Notes: generated from the sequence alone by a model not told the origin. A DNA stretch of 60,743 bases from Gamarada debralockiae (GCA_002803225.1 NXFV01000918.1:1-60743), one strand, 5' to 3'. Numbered from the stretch's first letter, positions 23,784-36,138 are shown. Translations and numbers: made by a program.

Positions 23784-24298
23784 TGATTGAATGTATGTGA
23801 AGTTGATGTTTGTAATACTACGGAATAGGATGTAAAGCATTGACTGGCACGATCGAATGACTGTGTTGGTAAAACAAGGTGCACATGAGCGAGGACCCTT
23901 GTCCTTAATGCTGATACAAAATATCCCAATTCTTCTTCCAACCAGTGCTTTACCCAATATCAGAATTTCAGCTTGGGGTTAGCAATGGGGAAGCCTGCGG
24001 ATCATAAAATGGGCCGTCTTAATCATGCCTCCACCATCACATACTTGCACTTAACGTCCCGCAGCGCGTGATCCTTGATCAAAGTGATGAAAGGCCCCCA
24101 TAAAATTGTTCCCTCCGATACCCTGGATTTGAGCCTTACTGACATCACTCCACAAACTCAAGAAACTTTGTATTGCGTTATTGATCTTTTGTACAACGGC
24201 ATCAACCCCTTCTACACGCCGCAAATATTCCTTTCTCTACCCCCTCCCTCCCCTCACAAACGAAACATTTCACTTCCCCTAAATCTATACAAAGTACC
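23784..24298. other. Convergent intergenic region, CCT1 / Rieske
   Basis: 515 bases with no recognisable gene; shared 3' flanks of two convergent genes. Confidence 0.4.
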
Positions 24299-25378
24299 TT
24301 AACCAATGACCAAAGCTCCATCTTCAGGGAAGTCGTATTGGGGGATCTCGAGGTTCAAAGGTGCAGGTCCCTTTCGTACACGTCCGGATATATCGTAGTG
24401 GGAGCCGTGGCATGGGCAGAACCATCCGCCAAAGTCGCCTGCTTCGCCGATAGGTACGCATCCTAAGTGTGTGCAGACACCTTTTCCCTCTCAGTTAGTA
24501 CATATATCAATTGTATTGAGGGATGCGATGGGGGGTTTTGATGGGGGGAATTACCAATCATGATCAACCACTCAGGCTTCTTGACACGCTCATCATCCCT
24601 CTGGGGATCTCGCAGAGACTCAACCTTCACGCTCTCGGCTTCCTTGATCTCGTCGGCGGTACGGTGGCGGATGAAGACGGGCTTGCCTCGCCATTTGACG
24701 ATGACCTGTTCTCATGAGTATTTTGATGTGGTGGCGAGTTCAGAGAAGGGGTGCGTACGTTCTTGCCTTCAGGGATGGTTGACAAGTCGACCTCGACCTT
24801 GGCCATAGCCAAAACATCTGCGGACGCGGACATGTTGACTAGAAAATCTGCACGTTGACGAAATATCAGCACTCCGTCCCAATTAATTACCTCGTCCCTT
24901 TATTCCTCCATCGTGTATTTTCCGTCTCCAAATATCCATTTCCTTCCCGTGTTCTGATCGAACGTACCTTGAACGGTCGCCTTTGCTCCGGCTGCAGTGA
25001 GCGCACTGTGCAAATCTAGATCAGCATATATTCAATTGCAGAAGAAATAGAGTGCCGAGTCAGATGTCACAAGCTCTGAGCTCTCAAGCCATCTTCTCGG
25101 GAAAAGATCCATTCTTACCCCATCGCCCCAACCATGAAGTACTGGAACACCAAATTGCTATTAGCACCCTGTTTACTCTTATAATGGCTGAAATCCGGGA
25201 TCTTGCTCGTCTGGTCGCCTCCCATGCCCTTGAACGGTGAGTCGAAGGAAGACGAGGGAGCATCGAAGCCGCTGGCCCGGGATTTGCTGGACGAGGTTGA
25301 GAGGGCGCGGATTGGGAGGGAAGAGGCTCGTGGGAGTGTGCGCAGCAGTGTGCGCGAAGTGTGTGCGAGAGATGCCAT
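24299..25378 (-). CDS. RIP1: Rieske iron-sulfur protein of the cytochrome bc1 complex
   Basis: Five exons on the minus strand (25378-25119, 25005-24968, 24847-24759, 24705-24555, 24480-24299) total 239 residues; one exon is only 38 nt. It is the [2Fe-2S] subunit of respiratory complex III. Residues 1-~30 form a mitochondrial presequence rich in Arg/Ser. A Ser/Lys segment with [12 protein letters not shown] precedes one membrane helix ([19 protein letters not shown]) and the flexible hinge. The cluster-binding boxes are CTHLGC (~182-187) and CPCHGSHYD (~201-209), with the Cys and His ligands present and the two extra Cys for the disulfide. The C-terminus ends in [13 protein letters not shown]...ALVIG. 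Known as fes-1 in Neurospora. Confidence 0.96.
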
Positions 25379-25975
25379 CTTGAGCGGCGATGTGGTGCTG
25401 CCAATTGGGTTCGGAGGGTGTGATGGGGAGCTGGATTGAGGATTTTGAGGTTGGAGTTCGGTAAGGATGGATGGTTCGAATGATTTTCAATGCGTGGTTC
25501 TGATTGGTTGGCGGGTGGAGCTTCGTTTTGGTGTCGAGGAACACAGCTTTGGCTTCAACCTTTACACAACAAGAAATATTTCGCAAATTCAGAACACATT
25601 GATTAAATGTATGTTATTCAAATGTTTTCCTTTACTGTGATTTATGAGTTTTCTGTCCTGTACGTAATTTTCATCAGTATTATACAAACGGCCGGGCTAT
25701 TTTCTCTCAAGTCTTCAGGACAATCGACTATTTATCCATTGCTTATAAGTCCGATCGTTTGTTAAGCCAGCTTCAACGATCAAGACGAGCTTACTCGAAG
25801 AGCTAATGTCTATTCCTGATATCCCCCAATTCCAACTGTGGAGAAGACCTCTTGGTATGGTCGTTGAAGTTTGTTGAAGGATTGATACCTGATCAAATAT
25901 TTCATACATCTTTTCTAATGGGAGAGCTTCGTCCAGAACAAGAACCAGCGTACCCATAATCGTAATGCCAACAAC
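25379..25975. other. Intergenic region between Rieske gene and F-box copy B
   Basis: About 600 bases. The minus-strand frame at 25715-25957 may be a 3' continuation of the neighbouring F-box-type pseudogene, but I cannot align it. Otherwise nothing recognised. Confidence 0.35.
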
Positions 25976-27350
25976 TTAACTCAAGTCGAGGACGGTTCCG
26001 CGAACAGTCTTCAGGAACTTTGGCGGACGCTTCTCCGCTTCTTTCTTGACCCCTACCAAATATGAAGGGAGATCCGATTCGAGGGTACGAAACGGCTTGC
26101 CTTGAACTAATACTTTAACAAGCCTCAACGTGATTTCCGATATCCGCTTTCTATTATTCCATCCCTCAGGTCCATAGCCTGTTAGGTACAAGAGTGCTCT
26201 ACAGACAGCAAGCCAGTCGATCTGCTTTTCACTCGTTGATATTGAGTCAAAAGGGATGTGGCAGAGCTCATGAGGCCAAGCGAACCTTGATCGAAAGAAA
26301 GGTGGGCTTAAGCCGTCTAAAGATACAGATCGTGAGGCCAGCCGACGTTGGTGAACAGAGTTTGTTGGGAGGAGACAGAGTATCATTGTCCTGGTCTCTG
26401 AAGGTAGCTTAGAGAAGATATCTTTCACTGTCCTGTGATCCGCGGAGGCCGGGGATTTGAGAGGAAGTGAGTGCTGCCAAGAGAGAATAGGCCAAGATTG
26501 ACTCAAATCCATGTGTAGATTCCAGATCTACGAACAGATCCGCCTTTAACAAATCTTTCCCTTGAATCGAGGACCGTGCGCGTGTTCCATATGACTGTTC
26601 AGAGAGCTCTGTCTTAGAAAGCCATTTCCAGGGACAAAGTACTCGCAGTCGTCGTAGGTACAACGAACAGGCCCAGGAAAGAGAAGACCAGCGATGTCCA
26701 TCAGAGCAGTCGTAAGCAACTTGGCCCCTCCATATCCATACTCGTCCAAATAGTCTGGCTTAAGCGCATTCCCAGCTTCACTGACCCTTTGCGACGCAAA
26801 AAAGTCGGCTAAGAAGGGAGCATTTAATGGCGAACCAGTGGGAAAATGATTGATAATTTTGTTGTAAGATATCCCAGCACGTAGAATGCATAGGATACAT
26901 GAACTTAACATTTGTAGTGTCGTAAGTTGAGCTTGAAATTGAGGGGAAAGACCTGAGATATGCTTCGTCAACTAAACCTTCGAAACGATCCAAACAATAA
27001 GCTCACTCTTTGCTGTAATAGCTCCATAAGCCATGGCCTTGACTAGGTTCTTCTAGGAAGTTCCGCTCCCTGAGATCTGAGATATTTCGCCGGCTTGGGT
27101 GGTACTGCTTGTCACCGTTTGCCATTTCTCTTGGCGTGTCGTGCCTTGGAGAGCTTTGCCAGACTGATAAGTATTAGCCAATGAAGAACAAATGTAAGAG
27201 ATATATTTCAAACTAGCACAGCATGATCCCGTCTAAGCAAGGTCCTCCCACTGAATGGATTTGCGAAGTGCGTACCCTACAATCCTTGCTTGTGGATGGA
27301 ATATGAATGGAATGTCGAATGGCATACCACAAATAGCACACAAATTCTTT
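25976..27350 (-). pseudogene. Decayed F-box-type gene, copy B
   Basis: Reading 27345 down to 25976 one finds, in order: LCAICGMPFDIP (CxxC zinc-type start) with an in-frame stop soon after, PMHSTCWDILQQNYQ, a frame change to GSPLNAPFLADFFASQRV, then DEYGYGG, a CxxxxC block (CTYDDCEYFVPGNG) with HMEHAH. Stops at ~26557-26535 follow. Then come the F-box-like LPSETRTMILCLLPTNSVHQ, RLASRSVSLDG, FRSRFAWPHELCHI, and the long uninterrupted GYGPEGWNNRKRISEITLRL segment, ending at TVLDLS. It parallels copy A at 17160-18210 block by block. Together with the internal stops and frame changes this indicates a non-functional copy. A spliced gene was considered, but no plausible introns bridge the breaks. 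Confidence 0.78.
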
Positions 27351-27620
27351 TCTATTTTTACATTCGTACTTGAGTGTTTGGAATCTTGATATCGGGTGTA
27401 TGGCTCTAGAACAAAAGTCTTCGGATTTGATGTTTGAGAATGTCGTTACAGAGCTAGCCAATTCATTGAACCTATTAAATGATGAGAACCAGCGTACCAG
27501 TATATGAGGCCCCCTTTAGCCTCACCTTATCTTTGAAAAATACTGTATGAACATGTCACTAAAAATTTGTCTAATCTTATTGCTTGCTATTCTACAAGTC
27601 TACAAAATATACACTCTTGC
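27351..27620. other. Spacer, nothing recognised
   Basis: AT-rich spacer between the F-box-type pseudogene and SHE9; its 3' part is the 3' flank of SHE9. Confidence 0.3.
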
Positions 27621-28892
27621 CTATGAATGGCGAAGAATTAGAGTGGCGATGATACCAACTATTGCTGCTCCAGTAGCAGCGCCTTCTAAAGCAATCACAG
27701 TAACGTCTTGCTTCCGCATAGATATAACCCTCTCGCTGAACAGATCCTGCAAAGCTGCTTTCCACGTCTCCAGTTTCCTCAGCTGTAACATCTCCCTAGG
27801 CATTTGCATCTCAGTAGTGTCCAAAGCCGCTTCCTCCTCCTGTTGGCCTTCGCCCTTTATGCAGGCAACAACCGCATCAACAGCCGGATCAGGGTTCCGA
27901 GGATCATCATCTATCTCATTCTGCAGTTCCTGGATCCCAGCAGCCAGAACCCCATCCAATGGCACCCCCTCCACCTCTGCCTTCTTCCCATCCCTTCTCT
28001 CCGCCTGCGCCAACTTCTCCTTCTCCAGCGCCTCCCTAACCTTCTCTTCAAATCCATGCACCAGTCTCCTCCTTCTCCACGGCTCAAATCCAAACTGGAA
28101 TACCAAGAACAGCAATACGTTGACCCCCATCAATCCCCAAGTCCCCCACGTACTCATCCTCCTTATCTTGTCGCTCCAGATCTGTTCCTCATGATACCGG
28201 CTCAGTATGCTGCTGCTAAGCTTACTAGCACAATTTTCCGCCTCGCGTTCCGCATCCGCCAGTTTCGTAGCCGCTTCCTGAACCGCTTGCTCGTTGCTGT
28301 GGTCCATACGATATAGACTCGTGAACCTCTCTAAATCCGTCGGCGTCCAGCTATCCTTCCTTGCTAATAACCCAGTGACTTCGCGCTGGGTCGCAGCTCT
28401 ATCGGCCACAGTAGTCTTATATTTGAGGCGTGAGGCGCGGACTGCTTCTTGCGCATCCTGCACCCGTCGTTCGAGCGTCGTGATGCGGGATTTGAGGGCT
28501 TCGATGCCGGAGTAGCCGGTTAGATCGTTGATGCGTTGGGATGCTATGAAGATGTTGCCTTGCAGATTGTCCATTAGGTGGGAGAAGCGTTTTGTGATCT
28601 GGCTTCGCCGGCCTTCCTCCGCAGATGGTAGCTCTTGAACGACATCTTCTGAGATTGGCGGATAAGAAAGCGAATCTGAATTTTCTGTAGGTTTGGGAGT
28701 ATCTGCGGACTTGGCAGGAATGGGAGGTTTGGAGTCGTCGGCATATCGCCGTATTTGGGAGCGGATTTTACATTGTAAACAGGTGGATGCGCGAAACGAA
28801 GGTCGATTGGGTATTCGTAAGGATCGCGATGCGGGTGATGAGGCTATTGAATCGTAGACGAGCCTTGGGGCGAACCGGGCCAAGGGCTGCAT
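27621..28892 (-). CDS. SHE9: Mitochondrial inner-membrane protein SHE9/MDM33
   Basis: Single exon, 423 residues. Members of this family sit in the mitochondrial inner membrane facing the matrix and affect inner-membrane fission and shape. The N-terminus is a presequence (Arg/Ser/Ala rich, first ~50 residues). The middle (~90-250) is a long coiled coil (SRITTLERRVQDAQEAVRAS). A transmembrane segment, WGLMGVNVLLFLVFQFGF, follows at ~255-275. Next is a charged linker, then a second short hydrophobic helix at the very C-terminus (GAATGAAIVGIIATLIL). This two-helix layout and length match fungal SHE9. It is divergent from the PYP1-like gene, with 457 bases between. Confidence 0.9.
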   Translation of the reverse strand: MQPLARFAPRLVYDSIASSPASRSLRIPNRPSFRASTCLQCKIRSQIRRYADDSKPPIPAKSADTPKPTENSDSLSYPPISEDVVQELPSAEEGRRSQITKRFSHLMDNLQGNIFIASQRINDLTGYSGIEALKSRITTLERRVQDAQEAVRASRLKYKTTVADRAATQREVTGLLARKDSWTPTDLERFTSLYRMDHSNEQAVQEAATKLADAEREAENCASKLSSSILSRYHEEQIWSDKIRRMSTWGTWGLMGVNVLLFLVFQFGFEPWRRRRLVHGFEEKVREALEKEKLAQAERRDGKKAEVEGVPLDGVLAAGIQELQNEIDDDPRNPDPAVDAVVACIKGEGQQEEEAALDTTEMQMPREMLQLRKLETWKAALQDLFSERVISMRKQDVTVIALEGAATGAAIVGIIATLILRHS

Positions 28893-29349
28893 GGCAAGTC
28901 TCTCTCAATCGTTGACCTCGGGGGGAGAATTTGTCGTGGAGGTTGAAGCTCTGACCTGAAGTTCCGAATCGCGGCGTTATTTCACACCGCTTTCAAACAG
29001 TGGGGCATGAAAAAGGTACCAAGATCAACCCCACCATCCTTCAGTTTTCTCAACGACTCCTTTTAAATACATTTCGTTCTTTTTAACGTCTGGCTTGTTG
29101 TTTATAGAATATAGAATAGAAGTTCTGTTACATCTGCTTTCACTCTAAGTGAGTTCCCCTTTGGCTCCAATCTCTCACTCATCAAACTTTGGGAGCCCCG
29201 AGGTCATCTCTACCAGTTCCCCTGATCAACACCGTTCCTTCCTCTTAAGAAGCTATTGAAAATAATCAGAGACTAACAGTTCCTGCAGGTTCGCCCACAA
29301 GAAACCCCAATCTCCAATATCTCTGTCCTACCGGACTCCAACCGCAATT
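28893..29349. promoter_or_regulatory. Divergent promoter region, SHE9 / PYP1-like
   Basis: 457 bases between divergent genes, CT-rich toward the plus-strand gene. No specific motif assigned. Confidence 0.4.
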
Positions 29350-30258
29350 ATGTCACCCTCCACCCTTCCCGCCATGAAAACGAACCCCAAATTCATCTTC
29401 TTCACCGACTTCGACGGCACAATAACCCAACGAGACTCCAACGATTTTCTGACCGACAACCTAGGCTACGGCGAGAAGCTGCGAAAGGAAGGTAACCAGG
29501 ATGTACTGCACGGCCGTCTATCCTTCCGCGAGTCTTTCCAAGGAATGATGGATTCCGTCAAGACACCTTATGATCAATGTATAAAGACATTGTTGGAGAA
29601 CATCAAACTGGATCCGTATTTTGAGGAGTTCTATGAATGGGCGAGAGCAAATAATGTGCCAGTGGTGGTGTTAAGCAGTGGTATGGTGCCGATTATTAGG
29701 GCGTTGTTGGTTCATTTGATGGGGGAGACTGCGGAGGATATTCAGATTGTTAGTAACGACGTTGCGTCGAGGGATGGGAAGGATATAAATACGGAGGGAG
29801 GATGGAAGATTGTGTTCCATGACGAGAGGTGAGTCTCCCTGGCCTGGAATGGGACGAAAGCCAGTTGAGTCTTGAGAGTTGGGCTGATGCTTTGAGCAGT
29901 CACTTTGGACATGACAAGTCAATTGAGATCAGACAATACGCCAAGCTCCCTGAATCCGAGCGACCAACTATGTTTTATGCCGGAGATGGAGTTTCGGATC
30001 TTTCTGCTGCGAAAGAGACAGATTTGCTATTCGCAAAGAAGGGACATGGTAAGTACAACCACCGCTAAATGAACCATCAACTGACAGATTAAAGATCTCG
30101 TCACCTACTGCGTCCAAGAGAAGGTTCCTTTCACAATATTCGAAGACTGGTCTTCCATTTTGGCCACCGTCAAGGATATTGTAGGGGGCAGGATTTCAGT
30201 CAAGGAAGTTTCGGCTGCTGGCGTTGAGAACTTCAAGCAAGGCGGTAATGAGAAGTAA
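29350..30258 (+). CDS. HAD-superfamily polyol/phosphoserine-type phosphatase, PYP1-like
   Basis: Exons 29350-29828, 29900-30048 and 30095-30258 give 263 residues. The HAD motifs are FFTDFDGTIT (motif I nucleophile Asp), VVVLSSGM (motif II), a Lys near FGHDKS (motif III) and FYAGDGVSDLSAA (motif IV). The layout and length match yeast Pyp1 (YNL010W), a small-molecule phosphatase of polyol-phosphate type, more closely than the bacterial phosphoserine phosphatase SerB. Two in-frame ATGs (29350 and 29374) precede the domain; I use the first. The product probably acts in the cytosol as a detoxifying phosphatase. The exact substrate is not visible from sequence. Confidence 0.85.
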
Positions 30259-31745
30259 GCACTTGGACGAGAATATTCATAGACTTTTATAGAGCATAGA
30301 CTTTGGATAGACCATAGACTTCAATAGAATGTATATATCAAGGGTTGGAACATACCTTGTTACCTTGTTGATCAACAGAGGATGAAATAATCTGGATGCA
30401 TTATTCGCCAAGTAGCGACTTCAGGCTATTCGGTATGCACAGCTTTCCCGTCTTTTTAGGCTCCTACCATGTCCTATTCAATGGAAGCTCCCCAGATACT
30501 TGAAGCAGGCTAATCAACATGAACCAAAAGCTGGTTTAGATCGACCCCAGTTAATTTGGCTTCTGAAATGGAAATCGTCTGAAGAAGACCTGACGGTGAT
30601 CAGTTTTCCGATTATGTCCCAAACGTAGAGAATGCGCCACTCCTTAGGTCAATTCCGAGAGGTAAATCTCTCTCTAACGCAGCCAAAGCGGAGTTTTCTC
30701 CACCTCTACTGGGAAGCTTGAAAATAGTATACATAGACTTTCTCGCTCTTGGTATCGACTTGCTTCAAGTGCATTTTTCCTTGAAAGGGTTGAAGTAGAT
30801 CATTGTGTATCTCTCGTAGTGGCCCTGGCTGTTGTGGCAGTCTTAGGCCAATTGAGACAGTACCTCGACCGCCGTGAGATGATGTTGAGAAGGTTTATCT
30901 GAAGCTTTACCTGCGTTTAACTTCTGCCTTCGGACGAACGACTAAAGCCAATCCCAAAAAAGAGTCCATGCCAGCAGAAAACTGTGGTGTCTGGCGAGCA
31001 ATTCTTTCCAGTGTATCGATGAACAAGGAAATATGATCCTGCAGCAAGTTGTTCATCACAAATGTTGTATGCCTCAGGGAAAATTATTGTGCGGTAACGC
31101 CAGATTCGACGAGGAATAACGTGAAAATTCATTTTAAGGTAGTTTCAAGGACTAAAAAGCATATTGCAATTAGCAATCAGGCGAATAGTTTGCAACCAGA
31201 AATGGGATGGAAGCCCACTGAGTGTATCTGTAACCTTCAGAGTCGCGCCTCTCCAACGTTCCTGTCATGAGGCGTTGTTTGAGTTCTAGTACCGGATTGA
31301 GTTCGAGGAGCCAAAAAAAAGTGTAATTTGATATAAAGAGCCTACTGAGATTGAAAGGGACCAGGAGGGTGACTGTTTAAGTTGTGTTGGATGGGCCGAT
31401 CGCTGATCGTCTGCACGACGGATAGGAGTTCAGGGTGCGTGTTTTGAATTGACAATCACAATCCATCTGTTATCGAATCACATAGTAGCCGACCGTGAGA
31501 AGCTGTTTGATTTAATGTTAGGGTTCGGGGTTCTGGGTTATCGTGTCTGAAGCAAAGGTGGTGTTGAGGTACAGCAGAATCGCTTGCCGTTGCGACTGTT
31601 GGAAGAAAGGGAGGCATCACAGCCTTGTCACTTGGAATTCAGCCTTGTTTTCTGTCCACATTCTATTGTAGGTACTTGCGAACAGCAAGGAAGTCCTTCG
31701 TCTTAGATAATCTCAGATTGAATTACATCTTCCCAGCATCTTTCC
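30259..31745. other. Intergenic region
   Basis: About 1.5 kb without a recognisable gene, repeat or RNA. Frames here are short and biased as random sequence. Confidence 0.4.
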
Positions 31746-34700
31746 TCAATAAGCACCAGGTCTATTGCTGTAACTTGGCATAGGAGCCAAGGCAGGAGCA
31801 TCCATCGATGTCAACACTGGCGTCCCAGCCTCTAACGTGAAGTTCGTCAAATGAGCACCACTAGCCTGTTGCGCCCAAATCTCAACCGCGATCCAATTCT
31901 GTCCATAGTAATTAAGGATTCCTATTATTCATCAGCCTCCGTTCTACCCTATCATGTAAGAGAAAAGACATACCTTGAGGAACGGGGAACGAGGCCTGTG
32001 GCCCAATATTATTAACATACTTCCCAAACATATATCCATTAACCCAAAGAAGGGCCCTATAATCCGCAACCGCGCCATCAATCGTCGTATTCCCAAAGTT
32101 GAACGTAAGAGGAATATCGTAACCTCTTGGCAGACTCAATGAGAATGACGCTTGGTAAAACGCAACTCCAGCCTTGGATATTCCCGTCTCGGGATTCCCA
32201 GCTGCCCAGTTAAGGTTCGGAGGATACGGTTGCGTGAAACCTTGACGCTCGGCATACAAACCACCTTCATTCAGGGGTCCGCGCACTTTGTCGATATATT
32301 GCTCTCCGCCCAAGTTTCCGGTAAGTTTCCAGGTTATAGCTGATTGGTTGCGGCCGGAAAGAGAGTAGTCGAGGATACCACGAGGGGACTTCATGTCGTC
32401 GGGTCCAACGATCCAGTTCTCATCCAAGCCATTGTTGTCGACAATAATAGTGAAAACGTAAGGCTTGCCGGCGACGAGGTTGGGCAGAGTGTATGTGGAG
32501 TTATAGGCAATCGAAGCGTCGATTCCAGGCCACGATCCGATATACGTGCTATTGAGCCAGACGGAGGTGCCATAAGCTGAACCACCTTGGGTCCAGGTTT
32601 GGAACGTGGTTTCGACACCTGTAGCAACAAAGTGGCCCCTATAGATTAGAGCCCCTGCATTGTACCCATAATCAGAGCCAAAGAGTGAAGTTGGTGTTAA
32701 GAGTGGGAAAGTTGGGTTGTTGGACGTTGTGTAGTTGGCTTTTGTCCAGAGTGAGTCGTCGTACGAGGGTTGGATTTCGGGAAGATCGTCGACGTATTTC
32801 CAGGAGAGAGTTGAGAGGTCTGGTAGATTGACGTTTGGGGCGGTGTACTGCAGGGTGGATGACCAGTCCCCGGTGACGGGATCGGTAGTGAAGCTTAACT
32901 TTTGGCCGTTGAAGTGGAGATCCTTCGTGCTTGCGGGTGCGCCGATGACCTTTATGGGAACAGTGGCGTTGAGGTCGCCGCTGATGTGTAAAGCTGTCCC
33001 TTCGATATCGATAGATCGGATAAGATATCCAGCTTCGACAATCACGGAGGTAGTATCGGCAACGTCAGTGGAGCTGCTAGTCATTAGCTCTTGATTGCAA
33101 ATTTAAGTTGAGAAACACTACTTACTATGCACCCCACTTGTCAGTCCGCACAAAATCGGGGACCCAGTAGTTGTAAGCGGAGTTTCGGTCCAAAATGTAG
33201 ACGAAAAGACTTCCAACTTGAACAACTCGTCGAGTTGAAGACGTCTGCCAGTTGAGGATGGCCGTACCATTGGTGCTCTTAGTCACGACGTCAGAACCTT
33301 CGACAACAGTGGCCGGGCTCTTCGAGATGACGGCCAATTCATGGAGTTCTCCAGGTCCGCCATAAACAACCAGAGCTGTCTTCTTGCCGAAGTCCTTCCA
33401 CGTAAATATCTCGGCAGTGGAGTAGAGGAGCGTTGTGCCTCCCAAATCGTAATCAGTTACATGCCACTTAGAATCTCTCCCACTTAGTGTCAAGGCACCT
33501 CCTAGTTGAGGGATAGAGAGAGCTCCATGGCTGGTGTTGACGGTTAGTTGGTAGGTCGTTGGAGTTTGTTGCTGGTAGTCAGTGTGTCTGATAATGTAGA
33601 AGTTTGTCGCAGATCCGTTGCCCCACAATGGAGTGGTGAAGATTTCAGAATTGTTGGTGTAGGTAGCGTCCACTGAATCGCCCACAGAAGCCGTCAGGTA
33701 CGCAGGTGTGACTTTGAGGAAGTTTCCTTCCAGCTTCAGCTCGCTGTATTTCTCTCGGATAAGCTCGCGATTTTCTGTTATGGCAGCACCGTAGTCGTAA
33801 GATGTGTAGACACCTGGATAACCGAGATTTCCCCAATTGGTACCGCCATCTTCTTGAAGTTAGCCTACAACTTCGACAAAATGGTAGAGTTGGAAAGCGT
33901 ACAGATCATGTAAAGATTCAATATAGCAGCGCCAGAAGCGAAGTTGTTCTTGTAAAAGACACGCTCAAATTCCATGTTGAGAAGAATCGCACATTGATCA
34001 TAGCGCTGAAGATAGTTAGTTTAGAGCTTTATTAAGAATATTTGGAGGTGAAATACGCACCAGACCGCCCCAAGGATCAAAAGAACCACCTTGGAACTCA
34101 TCAAGAGAGTAGGGCGTCGAGGGACTTTCTTGCTCGTGAGAAGCATGGAAGTATGTGGGGATATTTCCAGCAGGCCAGTTATATGGTGAGGCACAATCAA
34201 ATCCCAACGGGTATGAATCGTGTCCGTAGATATCAACATCGCCAATAGTTGTGCCATTGACAAGCTCGCCGGGGGCGAACAACCCACCATTCCCTGAAGT
34301 CATAAGTATCCTAAATATGGTACTCTGCTTGAAGACACTTACACGCATCATTGTTGATGAACGGAACCACTATCCCAGCATCTCTGTATTGTTTCTTCAC
34401 ATATGCGAAGTAGACTGGGTCAGGAAAGCCTCCGAAGGTGTTTTCTCCTCCCGAGTATTCGTTTTCCGGTTGAAGAAGAATAACAGGGCCCCCATTTGTG
34501 ATTTGAGCTTTAGCCACGGTCGCACCAATGTGTGCTACATAATTATCTGTAGCAGCCAGATAGTCTGGTGCTCGAGTTCGAAGTTGGCCCTGGATGCGTT
34601 GAAGCCACCCTGGAAATCCACCTCCACTGGATTCGGCATTGATATACTAGTAATTATTCAACGAATGGCTCTTTTAAAGTTGAACTTATCATGACTTACT

Positions 34701-35178
34701 GGACCTGGGCGAGCAATAAGATAGATACCAGCTTGCGATGCAGCCTCAAAGAATGGTTCAAAATCAAAGATACCATCTGCTAGGTAGACCCCACGCTCTC
34801 CTTCTAGCAAAGCCCAGTGCACATAGAATGAGACTGTGTTGAAGCCTAAAGCTTTGACTTTTTGGAATACGTCCAGCCAGAGACCAGGGACAGGCAAACG
34901 ATACGGATGGAATTCTCCGCTAAATATCATGAGGCGTTCACCATATACCATCAGGGAATGTTCATCCCATGTAACCTATTCAAATATTAGCTTTGTAGTG
35001 ACGGACCATTTCGAATGATGGATTGAATCTGCTGAGGGTTCGACTAGAATTCGGGACTACTCACAATGTTCTGCAATCCATCACTGTCTCTTTCGACAGT
35101 CATCTGCTTTCCGCCAATTGATAGAGCTGCAGTCTGTACCGCGAGCGTGGCAACTATAAGAGCACGTAGGAGCTTCAT
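31746..35178 (-). CDS. lacA: Secreted GH35 beta-galactosidase
   Basis: Eight exons on the minus strand (35178-35065, 34975-34700, 34646-34343, 34293-34061, 34005-33903, 33849-33126, 33076-31974, 31921-31746) give 1010 residues, matching Aspergillus LacA length. A signal peptide ([20 protein letters not shown]) precedes the GH35 TIM barrel. Recognisable catalytic regions are LQPENEY (acid/base Glu) and [15 protein letters not shown] (nucleophile Glu). The barrel is followed by [15 protein letters not shown] and [13 protein letters not shown]. The C-terminal half holds the beta-rich domains II-V with many N-glycosylation sites. It removes terminal beta-galactose from lactose and plant galactans. 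A very short fifth exon (103 nt) and phase-changing introns make it easy to mispredict. Confidence 0.93.
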
Positions 35179-36138
35179 ACTGGCAGAGGTTCTAATTCAA
35201 TTGACCTTCACATGAAGGAGAGAAGCAGTGGGACAGCGTTCCCATATGTATACCACAAGATACAGCTGGCTTTGCGGTTATATACAATAGCCTGCAGATT
35301 CTTAGATGATCCCCTCTCGCACATGCAGGCCATTGGGGAAATACGGGGCTCCATCGTGAAAACTTGACAGGAAATGTAAAAAGTTCACAAGAATCCTTGC
35401 CTTTGCTTGCGCTTGCCAGGTACAGGAGACGCGAGATGAGGAGAATACCGAAGCGAGGCGGGGTAAACAGTGGAATTGGCATAGCACACTTGTACTATCC
35501 CCGGACACTTTGTTCGGTGCAATGATCCGCAGAGATTTGAATATTTTAGCCACCGTAATTTTTGCACATGAAGTCATCCAAACCTTGTTCACGGCGGGGA
35601 CTCCACAGAACTTGCGCGCCAATTATGTTGACTGGATTTATAGTGCGGATTAATTTTCCTGCAGCAGATTCGGGAACGGAGACTATTGATCCCGAGCCTT
35701 GTATTTCGCTGTAAAGGTGTCAAGGTTGTTTGAATATCGCCGAAATATCCTAGTAAAATAGCAAAAGGGACCCCGCACTTGAGCCAATGTAGTGAGCATA
35801 GTTCAATGAGCCATTTGAGCCATTTGAGCCATTGGTGACTATGTTCATTAGTTAATTCGGTACCTGATCTTCGGATGAGGATAACGGACCACAATTTTCT
35901 GAGGGAGTATTTGAAAGGTATTTTTTTGTTGAAAATGTTGATTGATCTGGAAATTGCTTTATGGTGAATAGATTTTGAATGTTGAGCACGTCTCTGAGAA
36001 TGTAAACTGGAAATTCCAAAGCAGACATGTGGCAAAAAAATAACGTTCGACCGAGTTTGCCTGGCCAACAAAACTCTGGAAGTAAGTGGGCTATCTCAAT
36101 CGTGCAGAGCAACAGGCACAATCGCAAGGACAGGCTAG
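35179..36138. other. Intergenic region upstream of the beta-galactosidase
   Basis: No gene recognised. It holds a short direct repeat of GAGCCATTT near 35808-35832, three copies in tandem, and the TATA element listed separately. Confidence 0.4.
35278..35284 (-). promoter_or_regulatory. Possible TATA box of the beta-galactosidase gene
   Basis: The minus strand reads TATATAA about 100 bases upstream of the start codon at 35178, the usual spacing for a fungal TATA element. No other evidence. Confidence 0.4.
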
